From NCBI GenBank assembly GCA_039933785.1, contig JBDTNL010000009.1:1-64000 (forward strand): a DNA stretch of 64,000 nucleotides, in the 5' to 3' direction. Source of the stretch: JBDTNL01 sp039933785 (lineage in GTDB: Bacteria > Acidobacteriota > Thermoanaerobaculia > Multivoradales > JAGPDF01). Of this stretch, positions 43,001 to 50,929 are shown in pieces (positions within the stretch are counted from its first letter, which is position 1; every line of letters begins with the position of its first letter). Both the position numbers and the translations under genes were made by a program. The notes below the pieces were generated by a model, which was not told the DNA's origin, searched no databases, and worked only from the letters and a program-made list of their open reading frames with translations.

Positions 43001-44506
43001 ATGGATTCCGTAGCCGCGATGTCCGACCCCATGAGCTTGCTCCGTGAGTGCGAGCAATCGTTCCGGCTCAACCACTATGCAGAAGCGCTGGACCTGGCGA
43101 CGAGGGCACTCGCCTTGTTTCGGCTTGGGGACGACAAGCCGGGCGAGGCTCTGGCGCTCGGCTGGGCCGGCGGCTGCCTGACCCAACAGAGCCGCTACCA
43201 GGAAGCCATCGAGAATCTCAAGGACGGCATCGCGCTCTGCGAGCAGCTGGGGCGGATGGATCTTGCCGGCCGGGCGTTCAACTATCTGGCCATCGTGTTC
43301 GAGGAGCTCGGTGATACCGAGCGCGCCATCGAGGTCTACGAGCAGGGCCTCACCGTGGTCCGCGCTGTCGGCCAGACGGAGCTCGAGGGACGACTGCTGG
43401 CGAATCTCGGCGACCTCTACGTCACGATGGGTGACTACGCCAAGGCGTTTCCCATGGTGGAGATGGCGAGCGAGCTCCTAAAGGCTCGCGGCGAGGACGC
43501 GCTCTACGGCTGGTGTCTGTGGGCGATCGCCCGCATCCACGACCACCGCGGCGAGGATGCCACCGCGCGCGACTATTTCGAGCGTTCGCTGGTTGCCGCC
43601 GAGAAGGGCGGCGCCCTCCGCACCCAGGCCGAGGTGCGGACAGGCCTCGGCTCACTGCTGGTCAAGGGCGGTGACTACGAGGGCGGCGTCGCCCAGCTGT
43701 ATCGTGCGCTCGATCTCGCCGAGCAGGCCGGTGTCCGGCGCGAGATCTTCAAGACCCAACACGCGCTCGCCGAGGCACACGAGAAATTCGGTCGGCACGA
43801 AGACGCACTGCGGCACTTCAAGGCCTTCCATCAGGTCCGTTCCGAGATGTACGACGAGGTCGCCAAGGCCAAGGTCAGCAGTCTGGCTGCGGCGATGGAG
43901 CTCGAACGCGAGCGGCTGGAACGGGAAATGTCGCGCCTGCGCAACATCGAGCTCGCCGAGGCGCTCAGACAGCTCGAGCTCCAAGCCGAAGAGCTGCGCC
44001 GGCTGACCACGCGGGACGCGCTCACCGGAGTATTCAATCGCCGCTACCTCGACGAGGTCCTTCCCGGCGAGCTCGAACGATGCCGCCGCTACCGGACGCC
44101 GTTTTCGTTGGCCATGGCCGACGTCGACCACTTCAAGCAGGTGAACGACACGCTCTCGCATGCGGTGGGCGATCAGGTTCTGCGCCGGCTCGCGGAGCTC
44201 ATGACGACCGAGCTCCGCCAGAGCGACCTGATGGCCCGCTACGGCGGCGAGGAGTTCGTCCTCGCCTTCCCGGAGACGGCACTGATCGGTGCCATCGAAG
44301 TCTGCGAGCGCATGCGCAAGGCGATCGAAGGCCACGCCTGGTCGGCCATCCACCCGGAGCTCCAAGTGCGGATCAGCTTCGGCGTGGTCGGCGACCAGGG
44401 TGCCATGGGCCGCGGCAGCCTGCCGGACTGGGAGCGTCTGCTGCTGCTCGCTGATACCCGGCTCTACGAGGCCAAGCAGAACGGCCGCAACCGGGTTTGC
44501 GGCTAA
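43001..44506 (+). CDS. TPR-GGDEF protein, diguanylate cyclase
   Basis: About 501 residues from the ATG at 43001, which has GGGAG eight bases before it. An in-frame GTG at 42899 falls in the upstream terminator and is rejected; MSDPMS at 43019 is an alternative. Residues 10-330 are TPR helical repeats (ALDLATRALALFRLGDDKPG, AIEVYEQGLTVVRAVGQT, YAKAFPMVEMASELLKARG). A coiled coil follows (AMELERERLEREMSRLRNIE). The GGDEF domain has RDALTGVFNRRYLDE and the active-site motif GGEEF in RYGGEEFVLAFPE. It should make cyclic di-GMP from two GTP in response to protein-protein signals sensed by the TPR part. Confidence 0.93.
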   Translation: MDSVAAMSDPMSLLRECEQSFRLNHYAEALDLATRALALFRLGDDKPGEALALGWAGGCLTQQSRYQEAIENLKDGIALCEQLGRMDLAGRAFNYLAIVFEELGDTERAIEVYEQGLTVVRAVGQTELEGRLLANLGDLYVTMGDYAKAFPMVEMASELLKARGEDALYGWCLWAIARIHDHRGEDATARDYFERSLVAAEKGGALRTQAEVRTGLGSLLVKGGDYEGGVAQLYRALDLAEQAGVRREIFKTQHALAEAHEKFGRHEDALRHFKAFHQVRSEMYDEVAKAKVSSLAAAMELERERLEREMSRLRNIELAEALRQLELQAEELRRLTTRDALTGVFNRRYLDEVLPGELERCRRYRTPFSLAMADVDHFKQVNDTLSHAVGDQVLRRLAELMTTELRQSDLMARYGGEEFVLAFPETALIGAIEVCERMRKAIEGHAWSAIHPELQVRISFGVVGDQGAMGRGSLPDWERLLLLADTRLYEAKQNGRNRVCG

Positions 44507-44528
44507 CGCCGAACGGCGCGCCTACGGG

Positions 44529-45332
44529 TCACCGCCCGCGCGCGATCGCCCGTCGGGCGATGCGGTCGATCAGCCCCGGCGCGATCAAGCGGAGCCAGCG
44601 TCCCAGCCTTCCCCGCGCCGAAAGGATCACGAGTCTCCTGCGGCCCCGCATGGCTGCCAAGATGCGCTGCGCGCACTCCTCGGTCGACATGACTCGGGCT
44701 TCCTGAACCGGGCTCAAGCCCAGCGGCCGACCGTCCACCCCGATGGCGCGCTCGCGGCTCTCCGAGCGCACGAAGTCGGGCGCGACGACGGTGACATCGA
44801 TTCCGCTGCCCATGAGCTCGACACGGAGTGAATCGAGGAACCCAACCTGGGCGTGCTTGCTTGCCGCATAGCCGGTGCGAGTAGGCACGCCGGTGAGTCC
44901 TGCGACGCTTGCGATACCCACGATCTGACCGCCCACGTTGCGCAGGTGTGGCAAGGCCGCGGCGCAGAGATACACGCCGCCGAGATAGTTCACTCGCATC
45001 ATGCGCTCGAAAACAGCGAAGTCGGTGAGCTCGGCGAACGGCGCCCACATCGAGATTCCGGCGTTCCACACCAGCGCGTCGACCGCGTCAAAGGCCTCCA
45101 CGGCGCGCGCGATCAGGGCGTGGCAGGCCATCTCCTCGGCGACGTCGGTGGGGACCACGATCGCTTCGGCGCCGAGTGCCCGGCAGGAGACCGCAGTGCC
45201 CTCTAGTCGCTCGCGATCCCGCGCGGCGAGCACGAGGCGGGGCCGCTCCGCCGCGATCGCGAGCGCCAGGCCGCGGCCGATGCCCGCGGACGCACCGGTG
45301 ATCACCACGACCTTGCCGGTATAGGTGCTCAC
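44529..45332 (-). CDS. SDR family oxidoreductase
   Basis: A 267-residue short-chain dehydrogenase starting at a GTG (45332). The cofactor motif is VVITGASAGIGRGLALAIA, followed by the NAG motif (LVWNAGIS) and the catalytic serine-tyrosine-lysine set in IASVAGLTG and TGYAASKHAQVGFLDS. The C-terminus has a basic, hydrophobic extension (LIAPGLIDRIARRAIARGR) suggesting membrane contact. It overlaps the stop of the MBL protein by one base. Substrate unknown. Confidence 0.92.
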   Translation of the reverse strand: MSTYTGKVVVITGASAGIGRGLALAIAAERPRLVLAARDRERLEGTAVSCRALGAEAIVVPTDVAEEMACHALIARAVEAFDAVDALVWNAGISMWAPFAELTDFAVFERMMRVNYLGGVYLCAAALPHLRNVGGQIVGIASVAGLTGVPTRTGYAASKHAQVGFLDSLRVELMGSGIDVTVVAPDFVRSESRERAIGVDGRPLGLSPVQEARVMSTEECAQRILAAMRGRRRLVILSARGRLGRWLRLIAPGLIDRIARRAIARGR

Positions 45333-46297
45333 TAGAGACCCTCTCGCTGGCCCTCAATGGCCAGCCGCATACCTGCGGCTTCAATCGCCCGCCTGGCGGC
45401 GCTGTCTGGATCTGCGGCGGGGTTGCTGTGGTTGAGGTGGATGAACACCACCTTGCGTCTCTCGTTCTCCGGCAGCGCGGCCAGACGTTCCATGGTGAGC
45501 CGGATGAGCGGGTGTGGAATCTCCTCGAGCTTTCGCCCCGGCAGCTCGTGCTCGTCGAAGAACGTCCCGTCGAGAAACGCCACGTCCACGCGGCGCAGAA
45601 CGTCCTCGAGCTTCTGGTCCCAGGCTTCCCAACGGTCGATGTCGGGCAGGTACAAGGCGGAGCGGTGTGGGCCGCGAACCAGAAAAGCGTAGGTGTCCGT
45701 GTACTCGGCCCGGTGCGGCACCGCGATCGGAGTAATCGAGAGCCCGGGAGCGAGGGCGATCGCCGTCCCCGCAGCAAACCTCTCGAGACGAATGTGCCCG
45801 AGCCTCACCAGCAGCTCCCAGGGAGCGTTCTTCTCGAGAAACGCGGCCATGCTCGCCGAGGCCATGACTCGCTGGCCCTCGGCCGCGTAGGCCTCGCGGC
45901 CGAGCTGGAGCAGGCCGGTGTAGTGGCCCATATGGGCGTGGGTCAGAAAGATGGCGTCGAAGAGCGGAGGTCGGCCCGCGGGCTGGGGCGCGCCCGGTGG
46001 ATTGCCCGCGGCGCGCGCCACCTGCTCACTAAAGTCGGGCGTGGCGTCGATCAGCCAGCGTTTGCCGGTCGCGGGGTCCGCGATTAACAGGGAGGACACC
46101 AGGCGTCGTCGTGAAGGGTTCTGGCGTGCCGCCTCATCCTCCGGCAGATGGGCCGCGATCTGTGGGATCCCGGCGTCCTGGGCGGTGCCCAAAACGAGGA
46201 GATAGGGCGGCGGTGCGGCGGGGCTCTGGATCGTGCTCGGCGCCGCACCCTGAACTAGGGCCGCGAGACAGAGGACGGCGCGAGCGTATTGAAGCAT
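45332..46297 (-). CDS. MBL-fold metallohydrolase, PqqB-like, exported
   Basis: A 321-residue protein with a signal peptide (YARAVLCLAALVQGAAPS). The metal-site motif is THAHMGHYTGLLQLGREA, the variant HxHxxH of the PqqB branch that lacks the aspartate of most lactamase-fold enzymes. LGTAQDAGIPQ near the N-terminus and VFIHLNHSNPA near the end are conserved in that branch. No other pqq gene is nearby and export is unexpected for PQQ synthesis, so this is probably a PqqB-like hydrolase or oxygenase with another substrate. It is coupled to an SDR gene. The malate dehydrogenase gene lies upstream on the same strand with a 12-base gap. Confidence 0.86.
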   Translation of the reverse strand: MLQYARAVLCLAALVQGAAPSTIQSPAAPPPYLLVLGTAQDAGIPQIAAHLPEDEAARQNPSRRRLVSSLLIADPATGKRWLIDATPDFSEQVARAAGNPPGAPQPAGRPPLFDAIFLTHAHMGHYTGLLQLGREAYAAEGQRVMASASMAAFLEKNAPWELLVRLGHIRLERFAAGTAIALAPGLSITPIAVPHRAEYTDTYAFLVRGPHRSALYLPDIDRWEAWDQKLEDVLRRVDVAFLDGTFFDEHELPGRKLEEIPHPLIRLTMERLAALPENERRKVVFIHLNHSNPAADPDSAARRAIEAAGMRLAIEGQREGL

Positions 46298-46309
46298 GAA
46301 GACTCTTCG

Positions 46310-47290
46310 CTACCCGAGAAGCTCCTCCACCGCGGCGCGCTCTTCGCGGAGCTCCTTCTCGGATACCGCCATCTTCTCCTGGCTGAAGGCGTCGATCGCG
46401 AGACCCTGGACGATCTGATAGCTCCCGCCCTTGCAGGTGCAGGGATAGGAGTAGACGACTCCTTCCTTGACGCCGTAGCTGCCGTCGGACGGAACGCCCA
46501 TGCTCACCCAGTCGCCATCGGCCGTGCCGAGGGCCCAACTGCGCATGTGGTCGATGGCCGCCGAGGCCGCCGAGGCGGCGGAGGAAGCGCCGCGCGCCTT
46601 GATGATCGCCGCGCCGCGCTGCTGCACGGTGGGGATGAACGTGCCGCGATACCAGTCTTGAGCGACCTGACTGGTGGCTGCCTTGCCGCCCACCGTGCAA
46701 TGCGCGATGTCCGGGTACTGGGTCGCCGAATGGTTGCCCCAGATGGTCATGCGACGGATGTCGTTCACGTGCGCCCCGGTCTTCTCGCCGAGCTGCGAGA
46801 GGGCGCGATTGTGATCGAGGCGGGTCATGGCGGTGAACTGGCGGCGGTCGAGCTTCGGAGCATTGGCCGCGGCGATCAGCGCGTTGGTGTTGGCCGGGTT
46901 GCCGACCACCAGGACCTTGACGTCACGTGAGGCGCCGTCGCTCAGGGCCTTGCCCTGCGGCCCGAAGATGGCGCCGTTGGCCGACAACAGATCTTTGCGT
47001 TCCATGCCCGGACCGCGGGGTCGCGCACCGACCAGCAGTGCGTAGTCGACTCCGGCGAACCCCTCGTTTGGATCGGCGGTCTTCACTATCCCCTCGATGA
47101 GCGGGAAAGCACAGTCCCGAAGCTCCATGCACACGCCTTCGAGCGTGTCGAGGGCCGGCGGAATCTCGATCAGGTGGAGGATGACGGGCTGCTCACTGCC
47201 GAGCATGTCGCCGGCGGCGATACGAAAGGCGAGGGCGTAGCCGATGTTGCCGGCGGCCCCGGTGATGGCAATGCGGACGGGCTTTTTCAT
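46310..47290 (-). CDS. mdh: Malate dehydrogenase
   Basis: A 326-residue NAD-dependent enzyme interconverting malate and oxaloacetate. The N-terminal Rossmann motif is RIAITGAAGNIGYALAFRIA. The catalytic loop ends in VGARPRGPGMERKDLL, and NPANTNALIAAANAP and MTIWGNHSATQYPD hold the substrate arginine, asparagine and catalytic histidine. Sequence and length match the cytosolic-type (LDH/MDH) group. The gene lies in a minus-strand unit with the MBL and SDR genes. A perfect 30-bp palindrome lies 29 bases upstream of the start. Confidence 0.96.
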   Translation of the reverse strand: MKKPVRIAITGAAGNIGYALAFRIAAGDMLGSEQPVILHLIEIPPALDTLEGVCMELRDCAFPLIEGIVKTADPNEGFAGVDYALLVGARPRGPGMERKDLLSANGAIFGPQGKALSDGASRDVKVLVVGNPANTNALIAAANAPKLDRRQFTAMTRLDHNRALSQLGEKTGAHVNDIRRMTIWGNHSATQYPDIAHCTVGGKAATSQVAQDWYRGTFIPTVQQRGAAIIKARGASSAASAASAAIDHMRSWALGTADGDWVSMGVPSDGSYGVKEGVVYSYPCTCKGGSYQIVQGLAIDAFSQEKMAVSEKELREERAAVEELLG

Positions 47291-47319
47291 GAGTGGATTC
47301 TATTTCAGGAAGGACGGAC

Positions 47320-47349
47320 GTAGGGGGCGAGGCATGCCTCGCCCCCTAC
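47320..47349. repeat. Perfect 30-bp palindrome, REP-like
   Basis: A 15-base arm, GTAGGGGGCGAGGCA (47320-47334), and its exact reverse complement (47335-47349) meet with no spacer, giving a perfect 30-base dyad. It lies between the 3' end of an amino-acid permease gene (13 bases away) and the mdh start. It resembles the GTAGGGGCGAGGC-type palindromes scattered between genes in several bacterial phyla. It could also terminate the permease transcript. I did not notice a second copy in this window. Confidence 0.7.
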
Positions 47350-47362
47350 TGTGGCCGCGGAC

Positions 47363-48841
47363 CTACTTGGCCGGGGTGTTCAGCTTGCTGTGGCTCCGGC
47401 TGTAGCCGAAGTAGAAGATGAAACCGATCACCAGCCAGATGATCAGGCGCATCCAGTTCGTCCAACCCAGGCCGTAGATCATGGCGCCGCATACCACCAC
47501 GCCGAGCGTCGATACGACTGGCAATGCCGGTACCGTGAAGCCGCGCGGAATGTCGGGCCGGCGGTTCCTCATGATCCATACGCCGATGCAGACCAGGATG
47601 AAGGCAAACAGCGTCCCGATGCTGGTCATCTCGCCGACCACGTCCTCGGGAATGAAGGCCGCGAAGAGCGCGGTGAAGAAGAAGAACAACCAGTTGGACT
47701 TGTACGGGGTCTTGAATCGTGGATGGACATCCGAGAAGACCTTGGGGACCAACCCGTCGCGGCTCATCGAATAGAACACGCGCGACTGACCGAGCAGCAT
47801 GACCAGGATCACCGAGGAGAACCCGGCGAGAATCGCCACGGTGACGAAGTTTGAAAGCCAAGCGTAGCCCGGCATGTACTTCGTGATCGCGAACGCCACC
47901 GACGCCTCGCGCCCTGCGGAGCGGAAATCCTCGACCGTGGCGACGCCACTCAGGACATAAGAGAACAGCACGTAGAGGATGGTGCAGACGACGAGCGAGC
48001 CCAGAATGCCGATCGGCATGTCGCGCTTCGGATCCTTGGCTTCCTGTGCCGCGGTCGACACGGCATCGAAGCCGATGAAGGCGAAGAACACGACACCGGC
48101 AGCGCCCAGGATGCCCATGATGCCGCCATAGGCGTGGTGGATACCCTGCGGTGTCACATAAACCGTGGGCTGGGGAATGAAGGGTGTGTGGTTCGCCGGG
48201 TTGATGAAGCCCCAACCGATGAAGATGACCATGATCACGATCGCGACCTTCGTGATCACGATCAGACCGTTCACAAACGCCGACTCCTGTGTGCCGCGCA
48301 CGAGAAGCGCGGTAAGGATCACTAGAATGCCGACCGCGGGAATGTTCATGATCCCGTGCACGCTCGGGTCGGCCGCCATGTGCTCGAAGGGCGAGTGGCA
48401 CCATTGATAGGGCACGTGCCAGCCGACGAACGAGAGCACTCGGTTGAAGTACTCGCTCCAGGCGATCGCAACGGTGGCGGCGCCGACCGCGTATTCGAGC
48501 ACCAAGTCCCAGCCGATGATCCAGGCGACGAGCTCGCCCATGGTGGCGTAGGAATAGGTGTAGGCGCTACCGGCGATGGGGATCATGGAGGCGAATTCGG
48601 CGTAGCAGAGGCCGGCGAACGCGCAGCCGACGCCCGCCACCATGAAGGCGATGACGACGGAAGGACCGGCGCGGTCGGCAATGGCGGCTGCGGTGCGTAC
48701 GAACAGGCCGGCGCCGATGATGGCGCCGATGCCGAGCGCGACCAGGGCCCAGGGGCCGAGGGTGCGTTTCAGCGTCCCTTCACCGGTCGCCGCTCCCTCG
48801 ACCAGCAATTGATCGATCGACTTCGTTCGAAATAAGGACAT
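47363..48841 (-). CDS. APC superfamily amino-acid permease (CAT-like)
   Basis: A 492-residue membrane transporter with about 12-14 TM helices. The family start GTLKRTLGPWALVALGIGAI with its GAGLFVRTAA unwound helix, IAGSAYTYSYATMGELVAW and FFAFIGFDAVSTAAQEAKDP (the substrate-gating region) identify the cationic amino-acid transporter branch. It lies 24 bases downstream of another APC permease on the same strand and is close in motifs to the permease at 57774. The substrate may be arginine, lysine or another amino acid. Confidence 0.94.
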   Translation of the reverse strand: MSLFRTKSIDQLLVEGAATGEGTLKRTLGPWALVALGIGAIIGAGLFVRTAAAIADRAGPSVVIAFMVAGVGCAFAGLCYAEFASMIPIAGSAYTYSYATMGELVAWIIGWDLVLEYAVGAATVAIAWSEYFNRVLSFVGWHVPYQWCHSPFEHMAADPSVHGIMNIPAVGILVILTALLVRGTQESAFVNGLIVITKVAIVIMVIFIGWGFINPANHTPFIPQPTVYVTPQGIHHAYGGIMGILGAAGVVFFAFIGFDAVSTAAQEAKDPKRDMPIGILGSLVVCTILYVLFSYVLSGVATVEDFRSAGREASVAFAITKYMPGYAWLSNFVTVAILAGFSSVILVMLLGQSRVFYSMSRDGLVPKVFSDVHPRFKTPYKSNWLFFFFTALFAAFIPEDVVGEMTSIGTLFAFILVCIGVWIMRNRRPDIPRGFTVPALPVVSTLGVVVCGAMIYGLGWTNWMRLIIWLVIGFIFYFGYSRSHSKLNTPAK

Positions 48842-48865
48842 CCGGTAGATCCTCCCTTGTGCGGT

Positions 48866-50383
48866 TTACGCCGCCTTGCGACGCCAGAGCAGGTAGACGG
48901 GAATTCCCGTCAAGACGATGACCAATCCCGGCCAGCTGGTGGAGGTGCGGTAGAACAGCAGCACCAGCAGGATGGCCGAGGCAGCCAGGATGTAGAGCGC
49001 CGGGACCAGCGGATAGCCGAACGCCTTGTAGGGCCGTTCGACGTTGGGTTGCGTCCTGCGCAGCCGGAAGATGCCGGCGATGGTCAGCACATAGAAGATG
49101 AGCACCGCGAACACCACATAGTCGAGCAGCGCGCCGTACAGGTTGCCGTAGCTCACGGCGCCGGCGGCGTCGACCTTGCGCGTGCGCATGAGGATCAGGA
49201 CGCAGGCCCAGAGCCCCTGCAGGATCAGGCCCGCGGCGGGCACGCGATGGGCATTGAGCGTGCCGGTGCGCCTGAAGAAGAGGCCGTCCTTGGCCATGGC
49301 GTAGTAGACGCGCGCGCCGCTCAGAATCAGCCCGTTGTTGCAACCGAAGGTCGAGATCACGATCGCGATTGCCATGATCGTGGCGCCGACGGGGCCGAAC
49401 ATGTGACCGAGCGCCGCCGTCGCCACGCGATCGTCAGGAGCGTTCTGGATCTGCTGGAAGGTCAGCGTGCACATGTAGGCCACGTTGGCAAGGATGTAGA
49501 GCGTGATCACCAGCATGGTGCCGGCGGCGAGCGAGAGCGGGATGTTGCGCTTCGGGTTCTTGACCTCGCCGGCGGTAAAGGTGATGTTGTTCCAGGCGTC
49601 AGAGGAGAATAGCGAGCCGACCTGGGAGACGCAGTAGGCGACGAAGATTCCAAAGGCACCGGCGCTCGCGATGGTGGCGGAAACGAAGGAGAGGTCCGGC
49701 TTCAGCGGCACAACGTCGCGCAGAGTCCAGAAACCGGAGAAGTTCGAGGCCATTGCCTCGGCGTTGCGGCCGAAGATGATGCCGACCACGATCAACAACA
49801 GGAGTGACGCGGTCTTCGTGACCGTGAAGGTGTTCTGGATCATCTTCCCGAGATGGATGCCGCGGGTGTTGAGCCAGGTGATGAAGATCACCATGACGAT
49901 GCCCACCAGCTGCTGACGCGAGATGCTGATCGCGTAGCCCGAGGAGATGTCGAGCGGCGGCAGCACCCACTCCGTGGCGCCTATGCCTGGGACGAGAACG
50001 CCGAGATAGCGTGAGAACCCGACCGCCACCGCGGCGATTGTTCCGGTCTGGATGACCAGGAACAGCGTCCATCCATAGAGAAAGCCCCAAAGGGGCGAAT
50101 ACGCCTCGCGCAAGTAGACATACTGACCACCGGCCTGCGGCATCATCGCCGCGAGCTCACCGTAAGACAGCGCCGCGGTGATGGTCAGCAGCCCGGTGAC
50201 GATCCACACCATCAACAGATTGCCGGGCGACCCCACGGTCCGCGCGATGTCGGCCGAGACGATGAAGATGCCCGAGCCGATCATCGACCCGGCGACGATC
50301 ATCGTCGAGTCGAGCAGTCCCAACTCGCGAACGAATCCGCTCGCGCCGTCCGCAGCTGCTTCACTCGCCGCTTGATTCGCCAT
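48866..50383 (-). CDS. APC superfamily amino-acid permease
   Basis: About 505 residues from the ATG at 50383, which follows a GGAGGA site. The frame upstream is a shadow. Helix 1 has the MIVAGSMIGSGIFIVSADIA unwound segment. YGELAAMMPQAGGQYVYLREA and SSDAWNNITFTAGEVKNPKR are the conserved substrate and coupling regions of the LAT/APC branch. About 12 TM helices. It differs clearly from the CAT-type permease that follows. It is divergent from the PadR/ADOP genes, with a 204-base intergenic region. Confidence 0.93.
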   Translation of the reverse strand: MANQAASEAAADGASGFVRELGLLDSTMIVAGSMIGSGIFIVSADIARTVGSPGNLLMVWIVTGLLTITAALSYGELAAMMPQAGGQYVYLREAYSPLWGFLYGWTLFLVIQTGTIAAVAVGFSRYLGVLVPGIGATEWVLPPLDISSGYAISISRQQLVGIVMVIFITWLNTRGIHLGKMIQNTFTVTKTASLLLLIVVGIIFGRNAEAMASNFSGFWTLRDVVPLKPDLSFVSATIASAGAFGIFVAYCVSQVGSLFSSDAWNNITFTAGEVKNPKRNIPLSLAAGTMLVITLYILANVAYMCTLTFQQIQNAPDDRVATAALGHMFGPVGATIMAIAIVISTFGCNNGLILSGARVYYAMAKDGLFFRRTGTLNAHRVPAAGLILQGLWACVLILMRTRKVDAAGAVSYGNLYGALLDYVVFAVLIFYVLTIAGIFRLRRTQPNVERPYKAFGYPLVPALYILAASAILLVLLFYRTSTSWPGLVIVLTGIPVYLLWRRKAA

Positions 50384-50544
50384 CCGCCGCGTTCCTCCAA
50401 CCTCGATTGCGTGATTTTCCACGAGTTTAGCGGCTGCGGAGGGGCTTGGGAAGAAGATGGGGCCGAAGGGCGTCCGGCTTGGGCAGGCCGGAGGCGCTCG
50501 GTCCCCTCTCGAGGTCGCTTCGAAACATCGGCTGTACGGTCCGC

Positions 50545-50582
50545 GTATACCGAGTATGGATATAACGAGAGTCGATATACTG
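50545..50582 (+). promoter_or_regulatory. Putative PadR operator/promoter region
   Basis: ATAC-CGA-GTAT (50547-50557) is a perfect palindrome, and AGTAT at 50553-50557 pairs with ATACT at 50577-50581. Both lie just ahead of the PadR ATG at 50588. PadR regulators often bind such ATAC/GTAT dyads in their own promoters. The 204-base gap to the divergent permease would hold this and the permease promoter. Confidence 0.5.
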
Positions 50583-50587
50583 ACCCC

Positions 50588-50929
50588 ATGGAACCCAACG
50601 ATCTGCTGCCTCTCCCTGCTCCTGTGTTCCACATCCTGGTGGCGCTCGCCGAGGGCGAACGTCACGGCTACTCGATCATGCGCGACGCCGAAGAGCGAAC
50701 CCACGGGGCCCTGCGCCTGAGTCCGGGCACGCTCTACGGATCCATCCGGAGGATGCTCGAGCAGGGGCTGATCGAAGAGGTAGAGCGCCGTGCGCCGGCC
50801 GACGACGAGCGCCGTCGCTACTATCGATTGACGAAGTTCGGACGCCGCACGGCCGAGGCCGAGGCCTCTCGCCTGGCCGAGCTGCTGGGAAAGGCACGCG
50901 CCCATGGGCTCCTTACGCAACGCGGTTGA
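50588..50929 (+). CDS. PadR family transcriptional regulator
   Basis: 113 residues. I start at the ATG at 50588, since upstream in-frame sequence is not protein-like and the dyads sit there. It has the winged helix of the PadR family (PAPVFHILVALAEGERHGYS, MRLSPGTLYGSIRRMLEQGL) and a short C-terminal dimerisation helix. It overlaps the ADOP gene by 26 bases, and this PadR-ADOP pairing is typical of acidobacterial genomes. It probably represses its own operon. Confidence 0.95.
   Translation: MEPNDLLPLPAPVFHILVALAEGERHGYSIMRDAEERTHGALRLSPGTLYGSIRRMLEQGLIEEVERRAPADDERRRYYRLTKFGRRTAEAEASRLAELLGKARAHGLLTQRG

Noticed and set aside
44507..44528. CGCCGAACGGCG hairpin between the GGDEF and SDR genes
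   Set aside because: A short stem without T run; too weak to call a terminator.
45332..47290. PQQ biosynthesis operon
   Set aside because: Only a PqqB-like protein with an export signal; neighbours are SDR and malate dehydrogenase.
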